Shown here: positions 54,804 through 61,701 of the stretch, piece by piece
Layout of the letters: each line of letters begins with the position of its first letter
How positions within the stretch are numbered: position 1 is the first letter of the stretch
Assembly (NCBI RefSeq): GCF_022352055.1
Contig: NZ_JAKRWM010000004.1
Location: 62,001 to 126,000, forward strand
Direction of reading: 5' to 3'
Origin: Cohnella mopanensis
Lineage (GTDB): Bacteria; Bacillota; Bacilli; Paenibacillales; Paenibacillaceae
Length of the DNA stretch: 64,000 bases
Notes under the pieces: model-generated
Told to the model about the DNA's origin: nothing
Databases searched by the model: none
Seen by the model: the letters and a program-made list of their open reading frames with translations, nothing else
Position numbers and translations under genes: made by a program

Positions 54804-54843
54804 CTCTAAACAGTATCATATTTTGACATGATTTATCGTTATT
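54804..54843 (+). promoter_or_regulatory. Operator/promoter element, copy A
   Basis: CTCTAAACAGTATCATATTT continuing into TTGACATGATT. It contains TTGACA (54833-54838) and an inverted ATCAT...ATGAT. It is nearly identical to the element at 55933-55972 and sits between the divergent regulator and the GyrI-like gene. Confidence 0.65.
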
Positions 54844-54902
54844 ATAAACCCATCAAGTAAAAAAACAAATGATTTAATCAAATGAAAAAAGGAGCTGGGA
54901 TG

Positions 54903-55382
54903 ATGGCAGCATATACCCTTGAGGAGAAAGACAGTTTTATCGTTGTAGGTGTTGGAATGGAACTGAAGAGCGCGTACACGGACTATGCCGGCATGAACAA
55001 GGAAAAGGAAACCTTCTGGCGGGCAGTAGAGCAGGATGGAAGGCTTGACGTCTTAAAGGCTATCGCTGGGAACGACTACATCTTTGCTGTAAACGAATTG
55101 GTAAACGGTAAAAGGAAGTATTATGCCGGCGTCATGACAGAAGCATCGGTACCGGAAGAACACAGCGTGGTCCAATTCCCTAAGGGACAATACCTCGTCA
55201 TTAAAGGCGAAGGGAAGACGGCTGATGAGTTGAGCAGTATGCTTACCGGCATTGCCTTTGGTCAAGTATTGCCAGAAGCCGATAGTTTCGCCTATGTCGG
55301 TGGACCCAATGCGACGGTTGAGATGGGGCAGCGAGACGGCCTTGTTTATGGGGAAATGTGGATTCCAGTTGTGCGGAAATAA
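54903..55382 (+). CDS. GyrI-like/AraC effector-binding-domain protein, copy A
   Basis: 159 residues, a stand-alone small-molecule-binding domain of the GyrI-like/effector-binding fold (about residues 1-155). Visible features are the DYAGMNKEKETFW stretch, FPKGQYLVIKGEG and the C-terminal EMWIPV. Members bind drugs or hydrophobic ligands. About five in six residues match the second copy at 56036. ATG 54903 aligns with the start of that copy, 8 bases after AAAGGAG; ATG 54900 is equally readable. It likely forms an operon with the DoxX-like gene. Confidence 0.85.
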   Translation: MAAYTLEEKDSFIVVGVGMELKSAYTDYAGMNKEKETFWRAVEQDGRLDVLKAIAGNDYIFAVNELVNGKRKYYAGVMTEASVPEEHSVVQFPKGQYLVIKGEGKTADELSSMLTGIAFGQVLPEADSFAYVGGPNATVEMGQRDGLVYGEMWIPVVRK

Positions 55383-55405
55383 AAGAGATCAAAGGAGGAA
55401 TTGGA

Positions 55406-55828
55406 ATGAGTACTATTACCGGTAATGAAAAGATTGCGAAGGTTGAATCCCGTCCTATCGGAAGGACGGCAGCTTATTGGATCGTCACCATTATTCTCGC
55501 ATTCTCTATTGCATTAAGCGGGATCGGGCAATTGATGCGATATGGCGGCAATGTCGATTTAGTGACCGATATTGGATTCCCTTTATATATCACGAACATT
55601 CTCGGGACTTGGAAATTGCTTGGAGTCATTACGATCGTAATACCAGGTTTCCCTCGGCTTAAGGAATGGGCTTATAGCGGTATCTTTTTTCTAATGACAG
55701 GTGCGGCCCTATCTCATGTGTTCGCTCATGATTATGGGGATGGTGGATTCCATGTTATTCTTCCACTTTTCTATGCTGCGCTTGGCATCGCCTCCTGGGC
55801 GCTGCGCCCGAAAAGCCGCAGACTCTAA
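55406..55828 (+). CDS. DoxX-like family membrane protein
   Basis: 140 residues with four transmembrane helices (about 22-44, 55-75, 82-101, 110-130). The sequence GIGQLMRYGGNVDLVTDIGF resembles DoxX-like proteins. ATG 55406 has AAAGGAGG 7 bases upstream and lies 24 bases after the GyrI-like gene. DoxX proteins are linked to redox and stress reactions, but the biochemical role is unclear. The first codons (MSTI) match the start of the gene after the second GyrI-like copy, showing that the duplication extends into both. Confidence 0.75.
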   Translation: MSTITGNEKIAKVESRPIGRTAAYWIVTIILAFSIALSGIGQLMRYGGNVDLVTDIGFPLYITNILGTWKLLGVITIVIPGFPRLKEWAYSGIFFLMTGAALSHVFAHDYGDGGFHVILPLFYAALGIASWALRPKSRRL

Positions 55829-55932
55829 TGGAAGTGAAATCAACGCCAGCCCATTCCTGAATCCGATAGACTTTCTCTACCAAAGACACTAATATTTAGG
55901 TAGTGAGCTGTTGGAGAGCACAATTGGCTGAA

Positions 55933-55972
55933 CTCTAAACAGTATCATATTTTGACATGATTGAGGCTTATG
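55933..55972 (+). promoter_or_regulatory. Operator/promoter element, copy B
   Basis: A near-exact repeat of the element at 54804-54843, with TTGACA and the ATCAT...ATGAT dyad, upstream of the second GyrI-like gene. It should be read by the same WYL regulator. Confidence 0.65.
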
Positions 55973-56035
55973 ATAAACCTATTAAGTGAATAAACAAATC
56001 AATGGATGGATTCATTCAAAAAAGGAGCTGGAATC

Positions 56036-56515
56036 ATGGCAACGTATAACTTTGAGGAAAAAGACAGCTTTATCGTTCTGGGTATTGGAACGGAGCTGAA
56101 GAGCGATTACACGGATTATGCCGGCATGAATAAGGAGAAGGAAAGCTTTTGGCGGTCAGTGGAGCAGGATGGAAGGCTTGATGCGTTAAAGGCGATTGCT
56201 GCGAACGATTATATTTTTGCCGTAAACGAAGCGGTAAATCACAAGATGATGTATTATGCTGGCGTGATGACAGATGCATCGGTACCGGAAGAACACAGAG
56301 TGATCCAATTTCCTAAGGGACAATACCTCGTTGTTAAAGGCGAGGGGAATTCGGCTGATGAGTTGAGTAGCATGCTTACTGGCATTGCCTTTGGTCAAGT
56401 CTTGCCAGTAGCCGATAATTACGCCTATGTTGGCGGGCCCAATGCAACGGTTGAGATGGGGCAGCGAGATAGCCTCGTATATGGGGAAATGTGGATTCCA
56501 GTTGTGGAGAAGTAA
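56036..56515 (+). CDS. GyrI-like/AraC effector-binding-domain protein, copy B
   Basis: 159 residues, a close paralogue of the protein at 54903 with the same ends (EEKDSFIV near the start, EMWIPVV at the end). Differences cluster at the N-terminus and around residues 70-80 and 85-95, perhaps altering ligand choice. ATG 56036 lies 8 bases after AAAGGAG. The upstream element, ribosome site and gene form a tandem duplicate of copy A. Confidence 0.85.
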   Translation: MATYNFEEKDSFIVLGIGTELKSDYTDYAGMNKEKESFWRSVEQDGRLDALKAIAANDYIFAVNEAVNHKMMYYAGVMTDASVPEEHRVIQFPKGQYLVVKGEGNSADELSSMLTGIAFGQVLPVADNYAYVGGPNATVEMGQRDSLVYGEMWIPVVEK

Positions 56516-56541
56516 ACGAAATCAGCAGGAGGAATGAGGAA

Positions 56542-57009
56542 ATGTCCACTATAGTTGATTTTAAAAATGTATCTACGGTAGGCCTGGAATCTTCGCCGGT
56601 AGCAGAAGCACTAGCTGGTTTGCGTGCGAATGAAGCCCGGTACTTCATGAACAAATACAAGCACGAATTTACGATCGTACCAGCCGGCGAAAGCCAGGAG
56701 ACGCTTGATTATGTGAAACGAGTTTTGAAAGAAGAACGTGGTATTGAGTTTGCGGCCCAACCGCTGGAAACATCGCGTTTTCAAGTAGAAAATATCAAAT
56801 GGGCCTTCGTCTTTTACGAGGACGGTCTAGCGGTCAACGTCCTGTATACGGTGGACGATCCCAAGAAACGGGCCGTAGGGTTTAAGCTATCTGAGGGAAT
56901 GGAAGTACCTAAGGAGCTGGAAGAGAAGAAGTTCAAATTTGCAAGACAGAAGTCCAAACTGGCTGGGACCATCCGAGGTTCGTTCTTCGTGATTAAAGGA
57001 GAATATTGA
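56542..57009 (+). CDS. Protein of unknown function (155 aa), end of cassette 4
   Basis: 155 residues, soluble, alpha/beta, basic C-terminus. ATG 56542 follows GAGGAATGAGGA and begins MSTIVDFKNVS, sharing its first codons with the DoxX-like gene through duplication. No signal peptide or membrane segment, and no recognised motif. It is 26 bases after the second GyrI-like gene, so co-transcribed. A terminator follows. Confidence 0.65.
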   Translation: MSTIVDFKNVSTVGLESSPVAEALAGLRANEARYFMNKYKHEFTIVPAGESQETLDYVKRVLKEERGIEFAAQPLETSRFQVENIKWAFVFYEDGLAVNVLYTVDDPKKRAVGFKLSEGMEVPKELEEKKFKFARQKSKLAGTIRGSFFVIKGEY

Positions 57010-57069
57010 AGCAATCAAGCCATCGAGACAAAGAATTACCTTGCAGCAAGCAAAATTTAATAATAACGC

Positions 57070-57098
57070 TTGGCGACCATAGGGCCGCCATTTTTTTC
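57070..57098 (+). terminator. Rho-independent terminator at the end of cassette 4
   Basis: TGGCG / CGCCA stem with a run of seven T, overlapping the left arm of att-like site 4. Confidence 0.6.
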
Positions 57099-57142
57099 GC
57101 CGATAGACCTGTTAAGGAGAACCGTATCACAAGTAGGGCGAA
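57091..57142 (+). repeat. att-like site 4; region 57010-57469
   Basis: Core GAACCGTATCACAAGTAG (57119-57136) followed by GGCGAAA. The left arm TTTTTTTCGCCGATAG is only partly mirrored. The rest of the gap has a terminator at 57178-57212. From about 57255 to 57380 there is a stretch that looks once-coding (RRQLVDPSANLLADGVPRPE), family unknown, probably a remnant. Confidence 0.7.
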
Positions 57143-57177
57143 ATTCTAAGTGGAGTCGCTTAGAGGATTGCACGATG

Positions 57178-57212
57178 AACCCCTTCAGGGCAATTGTCCT
57201 GAAGGGGTTTTT
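57178..57212 (+). terminator. Rho-independent terminator
   Basis: AACCCCTTCAGG, loop GCAATTGT, CCTGAAGGGGTTTTT. It ends no gene now visible in the cassette and supports the idea of a lost gene. Confidence 0.8.
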
Positions 57213-57469
57213 ACAATATCGCTCGATTTGTACGACGAGATTCCGGTGTTTACCCACCGAGCGTGCGTGCATTCTCAGCTTGATGATCCACTATGAGATT
57301 CGCCGTCAGCTCGTCGATCCGTCAGCGAACCTATTGGCAGACGGCGTGCCGAGACCGGAGCAGGCCGTAGCAGAACAAAGTAGTTACTTAATCTATTTAT
57401 CTCTTTTCATCTGTCCGTCTCTGGCTCCAGCAGCCTTGTCTTTTGATAATCTCTCGAAACCGGGCCACG

Positions 57470-58072
57470 CTAATTCCCTACATACTTTACCGAGTAAATA
57501 TGTGTTTTTGTTAAATCAATTACTTCTTGGATAAACTCTTCTTGAGGTTCCCTGAAATCGTTTTTGATCCAATTCAGAATAAGCCCGTAGAAGCCGTAGG
57601 CGGTATAAAGCTTAAAGTAATCCATGTTGACGGGGATGTTATTGATCGTTTCGAAAACAAATTGCTCCTTGTAGATTTTAAGAATGGTTTGCGGGAAAGC
57701 CGTATGCAGCCTTGGTAAAGTATCATCGTATTGGATAAGCTCGAAAAAATCCTTGTGTTCATAAATGTAGGTAACGATATTGAACGACGGGACGTTTAGT
57801 TTTGTCGTATATACTTTTTGTCCGGGAACGTAGGGTTTGCCTACGGCATCTTCCAATCCATGAAGCATGGAAGTGAGTAGTTGTTCAGCTAGTTCAACTT
57901 TATCTTGGTAATGGACATAAAAGGTGCTGCGATTATAAACTGCATCATCTACAATGTCTTTTACAGAAATAGAATGGTAACCCTTTTCTTTGATGAGCTT
58001 AATAAGGGCAGTTTTCAAATGTTCTTGGGTTCTGCTTCGACGCTGAGATGTCACCATTTGTTCGTTATTCAT
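57470..58072 (-). CDS. TetR/AcrR-family transcriptional regulator
   Basis: 200 residues on the minus strand from ATG 58072, with AAGGAGA 6 bases upstream; an upstream in-frame ATG lacks a site. The helix-turn-helix SVKDIVDDAVYNRSTFYVHY (about 35-54) and the C-terminal domain resemble the TetR regulators with a DhaS-like ligand domain, similar in type to the one at 30695. Divergent from two short-chain dehydrogenases with an inverted repeat between, so it probably represses them and itself. Confidence 0.85.
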   Translation of the reverse strand: MNNEQMVTSQRRSRTQEHLKTALIKLIKEKGYHSISVKDIVDDAVYNRSTFYVHYQDKVELAEQLLTSMLHGLEDAVGKPYVPGQKVYTTKLNVPSFNIVTYIYEHKDFFELIQYDDTLPRLHTAFPQTILKIYKEQFVFETINNIPVNMDYFKLYTAYGFYGLILNWIKNDFREPQEEFIQEVIDLTKTHIYSVKYVGN

Positions 58073-58177
58073 GAAAAGTCTCCTTCTCAAAAAAGACAGT
58101 TTTACGCTGTGTGTCTACTATATCGACATTTCAGTTTTTCTTGATGATTGGTTAACTGTGAGGAGAAGAGTACAATT

Positions 58178-58203
58178 AAGTTGTGAACAAAATAGCACAA
58201 TTA
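58178..58203 (+). promoter_or_regulatory. Candidate TetR operator
   Basis: TTGTG (58181-58185) and CACAA (58196-58200), with AATT flanks on both sides, lie between the divergent regulator and dehydrogenase genes. Confidence 0.45.
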
Positions 58204-58259
58204 TTCACGTGATACGTGGTGATGAGCGCTATTAAAAGATTGTACTGGAGGAATCAACG

Positions 58260-58997
58260 ATGGGCAAACTGCAAAACAAAGTAGCCGTGATTACTGGTGG
58301 AGCATCGGGAATCGGTGCAGCAACAGCGCGTTTATTTGTTTCAGAAGGAGCAAAAGTGGTTCTTGTTGATTTGAATGAAGAAAAAGGTAAGGCGTTCGAG
58401 AACGAACTAAAGGCGCAGAATGCGGAAGCGCTATTCATCAAAGCAAACATTACGAGCGAAGAAGAAGTAGCAAATATTTTCAAACAAACGGTAGAAGCTT
58501 TCGGCAAAGTGGACGTCGTATTCAACAATGCAGGGATCGGGCGCGTTCATCCAACGCATGATTTGGAATACGCCGAGTGGCGCAACACGGTAAACGTTGA
58601 CTTGGATGGCGTATTCTTAGTAGCAAGAGAAGCGATCCGTGAGATGTTGAAAACCGGCGGAGGCGCGATCGTTAATACGGCATCCATGTACGGATGGGTG
58701 GGTTCGCCTGGTTCGGCAGCCTACAACGCAGCTAAAGGCGGCGTGGTAAACTTAACGCGTTCTCTCGGACTTGAATATGCAGAACACAATATCCGCGTTA
58801 ATGCATTGTGTCCAGGGTTCATTGATACTCCGATTATTCCGGAAGAGAGCAAGCAGGCTTTATCTGCGCTCACTCCGATGAAGCGCCTCGGCAAAGCGGA
58901 AGAAATGGCAAAAGGGGTACTGTTCATGGCTAGCGATGATTCCTCTTTCATGACGGGCAACTGTCTGATTGTAGATGGCGGCTATACAGCTCAATAA
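58260..58997 (+). CDS. Short-chain dehydrogenase/reductase (FabG/glucose dehydrogenase type)
   Basis: 245 residues, classical SDR. The Rossmann motif TGGASGIG is at 12-19, NNAG follows, then catalytic Ser142 and Tyr155-x3-Lys159 (YNAAK). The D in VVLVDLNEEKG suggests NAD(H) preference. It reduces or oxidises a small carbonyl/alcohol; the substrate is unknown. It ends about 55 bases before a second SDR, and the TetR regulator opposite probably controls both. Confidence 0.9.
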   Translation: MGKLQNKVAVITGGASGIGAATARLFVSEGAKVVLVDLNEEKGKAFENELKAQNAEALFIKANITSEEEVANIFKQTVEAFGKVDVVFNNAGIGRVHPTHDLEYAEWRNTVNVDLDGVFLVAREAIREMLKTGGGAIVNTASMYGWVGSPGSAAYNAAKGGVVNLTRSLGLEYAEHNIRVNALCPGFIDTPIIPEESKQALSALTPMKRLGKAEEMAKGVLFMASDDSSFMTGNCLIVDGGYTAQ

Positions 58998-59052
58998 TAG
59001 AGTCTATGGCATCGAGACAAGATACACTTTACACTTACGGGAGGGAATACTC

Positions 59053-59826
59053 ATGAGAAAATTTGAAGGCAAAGTCATTGTTATTACCGGGGCAGCAGGC
59101 GGGATCGGGAAAGCAACAGCCAAAAAACTTGCAGAGCAAGGAGCAAAACTTGCCTTGGTGGATTTGAACTTGAACGCAGTACAACAGGTTATCGCTGAGC
59201 TTAGCCTTGATGATTCAAGTGCTGTCGCTCTTCAAGCCAATGTTGCCAAGGAGGAAGAGGTTAGGGCCTACGTCGATGCAACCCTTGAAAAGTTTGGCAA
59301 AATCGACGGTTTCTTCAACAATGCAGGAGTCGAAGGTACGACCGCAAATGTAGAGGATTATCCTACGGAAACGTTCGAGCTCGTGTTTAATGTGAATGTC
59401 AAAGGCGCGTTTCTAGGTCTAAAATATGTGGTACCCGTTATGAAGAAGCAAGGATTCGGAAGTATCGTGAATACTGCCTCGGGGGCAGGGCTAATCGGTT
59501 CTCCCGGATTTGTAGGCTATAACAGCTCGAAACATGCAGTCATCGGAATGACGAAGGTGGTTGCATTAGAGGCGGCTCCGTTCGGCGTTCGTGTGAACGC
59601 TGTGGCTCCTGGTGTAATTAATACCAAAATGATGCGTAATATTGAAAAAAATACAGTTCCCGAGGATGCCGAAGGAGCAAGAAAAGCATTTGGTGCTGCA
59701 GTGCCTTTGGGAAGATACGGCGAAGCGGAAGAAGTAGCCAATGTAGCACTTTTCCTGCTGTCCGACGACGCCTCTTATGTGTCCCAATCCATTTACACGG
59801 TAGATGGCGGCCAAATAAACCAATAA
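59053..59826 (+). CDS. Short-chain dehydrogenase/reductase
   Basis: 257 residues, classical SDR with TGAAGGIG, NNAG, catalytic Tyr156-x3-Lys160 (YNSSK) and an acidic residue after beta2 (ALVDLN), pointing to NAD(H). ATG 59053 has GGAGGGAA upstream; the longer frame from 58975 runs back into the preceding gene. It is related to but clearly distinct from the SDR before it. A terminator follows. Confidence 0.9.
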   Translation: MRKFEGKVIVITGAAGGIGKATAKKLAEQGAKLALVDLNLNAVQQVIAELSLDDSSAVALQANVAKEEEVRAYVDATLEKFGKIDGFFNNAGVEGTTANVEDYPTETFELVFNVNVKGAFLGLKYVVPVMKKQGFGSIVNTASGAGLIGSPGFVGYNSSKHAVIGMTKVVALEAAPFGVRVNAVAPGVINTKMMRNIEKNTVPEDAEGARKAFGAAVPLGRYGEAEEVANVALFLLSDDASYVSQSIYTVDGGQINQ

Positions 59827-59852
59827 ACCCCAAAAGCCACTAATATTCTGAT

Positions 59853-59885
59853 AAAAGACCATCCACTTGGATGGTCTTTCTTTTT
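59853..59885 (+). terminator. Rho-independent terminator
   Basis: AAAAGACCATCC, loop ACTT, GGATGGTCTTTCTTTTT after the second SDR gene. Between here and 60054 I see nothing clear. Confidence 0.88.
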
Positions 59886-60054
59886 AACTTGACTCTTGCG
59901 AATTGACTCAACAAAATCTGATTGAGACAGACCTGTCGTGTGAGTTGATTTTTCGGCTTATGCAGTCAGTTTTAAGTCCTGCAATATGTCAATACAGGTG
60001 ATTAGCCTTAAAGTTACAATAAGGCGCCAGAAAAGTTTTTACAACCATATTATA

Positions 60055-60105
60055 ATTCGCCCTATAGATGATACGCTGAACCGTATCACAAATAAGGGCA
60101 AGTTT
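60055..60105 (+). repeat. att-like site 5 with terminal inverted repeats
   Basis: Core GAACCGTATCACAAATAA (60078-60095). The left arm TTCGCCCTATAGATGATACG is base-for-base the same as at site 1, so the right ends of cassettes 1 and 5 share ancestry. Confidence 0.75.
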
Positions 60106-60188
60106 TGAATTAGGCATGTTAAAAAATGTGGTAAAATTATAAATGTTGTCCACCTTATGGTTGTTAATCATATAACAGAGGAGAAAAG

Positions 60189-61322
60189 ATGAAAAAGAAC
60201 ATTGTATTACTTTTACTATTAATTGTATTTTCTATGATGTTTTCAGGGTGTAATTCTGAACCTAAAGAAACAAATATTAATAACGCTAGCAATAACGAAA
60301 ATGAATCAATATCACCTACAAATCAAACTCAAACTAAAGAATTGCCTAAATTAACTGATGAACCAACTAAGGAAAATAAGGACAATCTATACATTTTTGA
60401 TAATGACTCTCCTACTCCTTACAAGGAATATATTAAGGGACTAAAATATTTAGAAGAAAATGACTCGAAATCAGAATCATATTACATGGATCACAGCGCA
60501 GATATGGTTGATATAACAAGCAATTCTCTAAAAGCTTGGGATAAAGAATTGAATAAAATATATTCTCTTTTAATTAAAAAGCTATCAGCGGACGACATTG
60601 AAAAATTAATAAACGAAGAACGCTTATGGATAAAAGAAAGAGATAAACTTGTTCATGATTACAAACCAAAATCGAAAGATGATGTTGATAACGCTGTTAA
60701 ATACAATTATTGGTCGTTTTTCGCTACAAAGAATAGAACACTTGAACTAATACATAGGTATTATAGTCATGACCATGATAAGAGTTCTGCCTTAGATGCA
60801 TACAGAGCGGTATTAAGAAATGAAGCCAAATTTTTTAGCATAAATGATAGCAACAATGTTAACAAAGAAGACTATTTGATTGATGGCTTATTTAACACTA
60901 GTGACGAAAATCAACCTAAACTTCATTTTACAGTAGTAGACATGGATGGTGACAGTGAACCTGAGGTAGTAGTGGAAAGATTCTATGATGGCGGAAGCGA
61001 AAACGGTGTAGTGTTGCATTATGAGGATGGCACTGTATATGGATATCTTTATGGGGCTCAAGGGATATACGAGATTAAAAAAGATGGTTCATATAGTTAT
61101 TCTGGTGGCGATGGAGATGGATATGCCAAAATACAGTTTTTTGGGTTGATCAATAAATATACATTCCTGAGTTTTCATGATGATGGTGGTTATCAAATCA
61201 ATAATGTACCTTCTACAGACGCAGAATTTGATAACTTTAGTGAAGCACAAAAGCAAAAAGAAAATGTGAATTGGTATGAAGTTAATGAAGATACAATTGC
61301 TTCGAAGGTAGAAGCTAAGTAA
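60189..61322 (+). CDS. Lipoprotein with LprI/DUF1311-like domain, cassette 6
   Basis: 377 residues, AT-rich. Signal peptide with lipobox FSGC (Cys21), then a Ser/Thr/Asn-rich linker. A helical LprI-like domain follows (about 95-185; ELNKIYSLLIKKLSADDIEK, NEERLWIKERD). The C-terminal domain (about 200-370) contains VDMDGDSEPEVVV, a calcium-binding-type loop of the kind seen in FG-GAP-like proteins. LprI proteins inhibit lysozyme or act at the envelope, but this copy's role is unknown. It is the only gene in its cassette. Confidence 0.75.
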   Translation: MKKNIVLLLLLIVFSMMFSGCNSEPKETNINNASNNENESISPTNQTQTKELPKLTDEPTKENKDNLYIFDNDSPTPYKEYIKGLKYLEENDSKSESYYMDHSADMVDITSNSLKAWDKELNKIYSLLIKKLSADDIEKLINEERLWIKERDKLVHDYKPKSKDDVDNAVKYNYWSFFATKNRTLELIHRYYSHDHDKSSALDAYRAVLRNEAKFFSINDSNNVNKEDYLIDGLFNTSDENQPKLHFTVVDMDGDSEPEVVVERFYDGGSENGVVLHYEDGTVYGYLYGAQGIYEIKKDGSYSYSGGDGDGYAKIQFFGLINKYTFLSFHDDGGYQINNVPSTDAEFDNFSEAQKQKENVNWYEVNEDTIASKVEAK

Positions 61323-61333
61323 ATCAACAAACT

Positions 61334-61380
61334 TGCCGTTATAGACAGCGCGGAGAACCGTACCATAAGTAGGGCGAATA
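61334..61380 (+). repeat. att-like site 6
   Basis: Core GAACCGTACCATAAGTAG (61355-61372) followed by GGCGAA, with a weak left arm (CTTGCCGTTATAGA). It lies 30 bases after the lipoprotein stop. No further copy is found up to 64000. Confidence 0.7.
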
Positions 61381-61566
61381 GTGTTTCCAGGATATGGAGC
61401 GAGGACTTCAGCGGGGCGGTTCGTCGACACGGTACTAGCGATGGAACGGTTTAACGACATCTTCGGCCAGTCTTTGAAGCTGGCATGGAATGAAGTGAAG
61501 TGGAACAGTTAGGCTATTCGTCAGGAGGTATTCTCGCCTTATCATTATTTGATCAAGGAACTTTGA
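61381..61566 (+). pseudogene. Gene remnant with in-frame stop
   Basis: A frame opens directly after the att-like site (VFPGYGARTSAGRFVDTVLA, later IFGQSLKLAWNEV). It meets TAG at 61510-61512 and continues in the same frame (IRQEVFSPYHYLIKEL) to TGA at 61564-61566. It is GC-rich, unlike the flanking genes, and probably the 3' end of a degraded gene; family not recognised. Confidence 0.4.
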
Positions 61567-61701
61567 CCCCCCAAGGGATGGGATACAAATCCGATTGAAG
61601 TTGGGTGTAAACAGTGTTACTCTAACGACGGTAAACTTATAATCTATGCTCTTCATAAATCCAACAATAGTCACCAATTTAGTTATAAGAAAGGTAACAC
61701 T

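Noticed and set aside
57070..57534. 154-codon ORF across att-like site 4
   Set aside because: It covers two terminators, the att-like site and the 3' end of the antisense tetR; only a short internal stretch looks once-coding.
58205..58235. GTGATACGTGGTGATGAGCG as a further att-like site
   Set aside because: It has a GTGATACG arm but no GAACCGTA-type core beside it, and it lies in the promoter region of an SDR gene.
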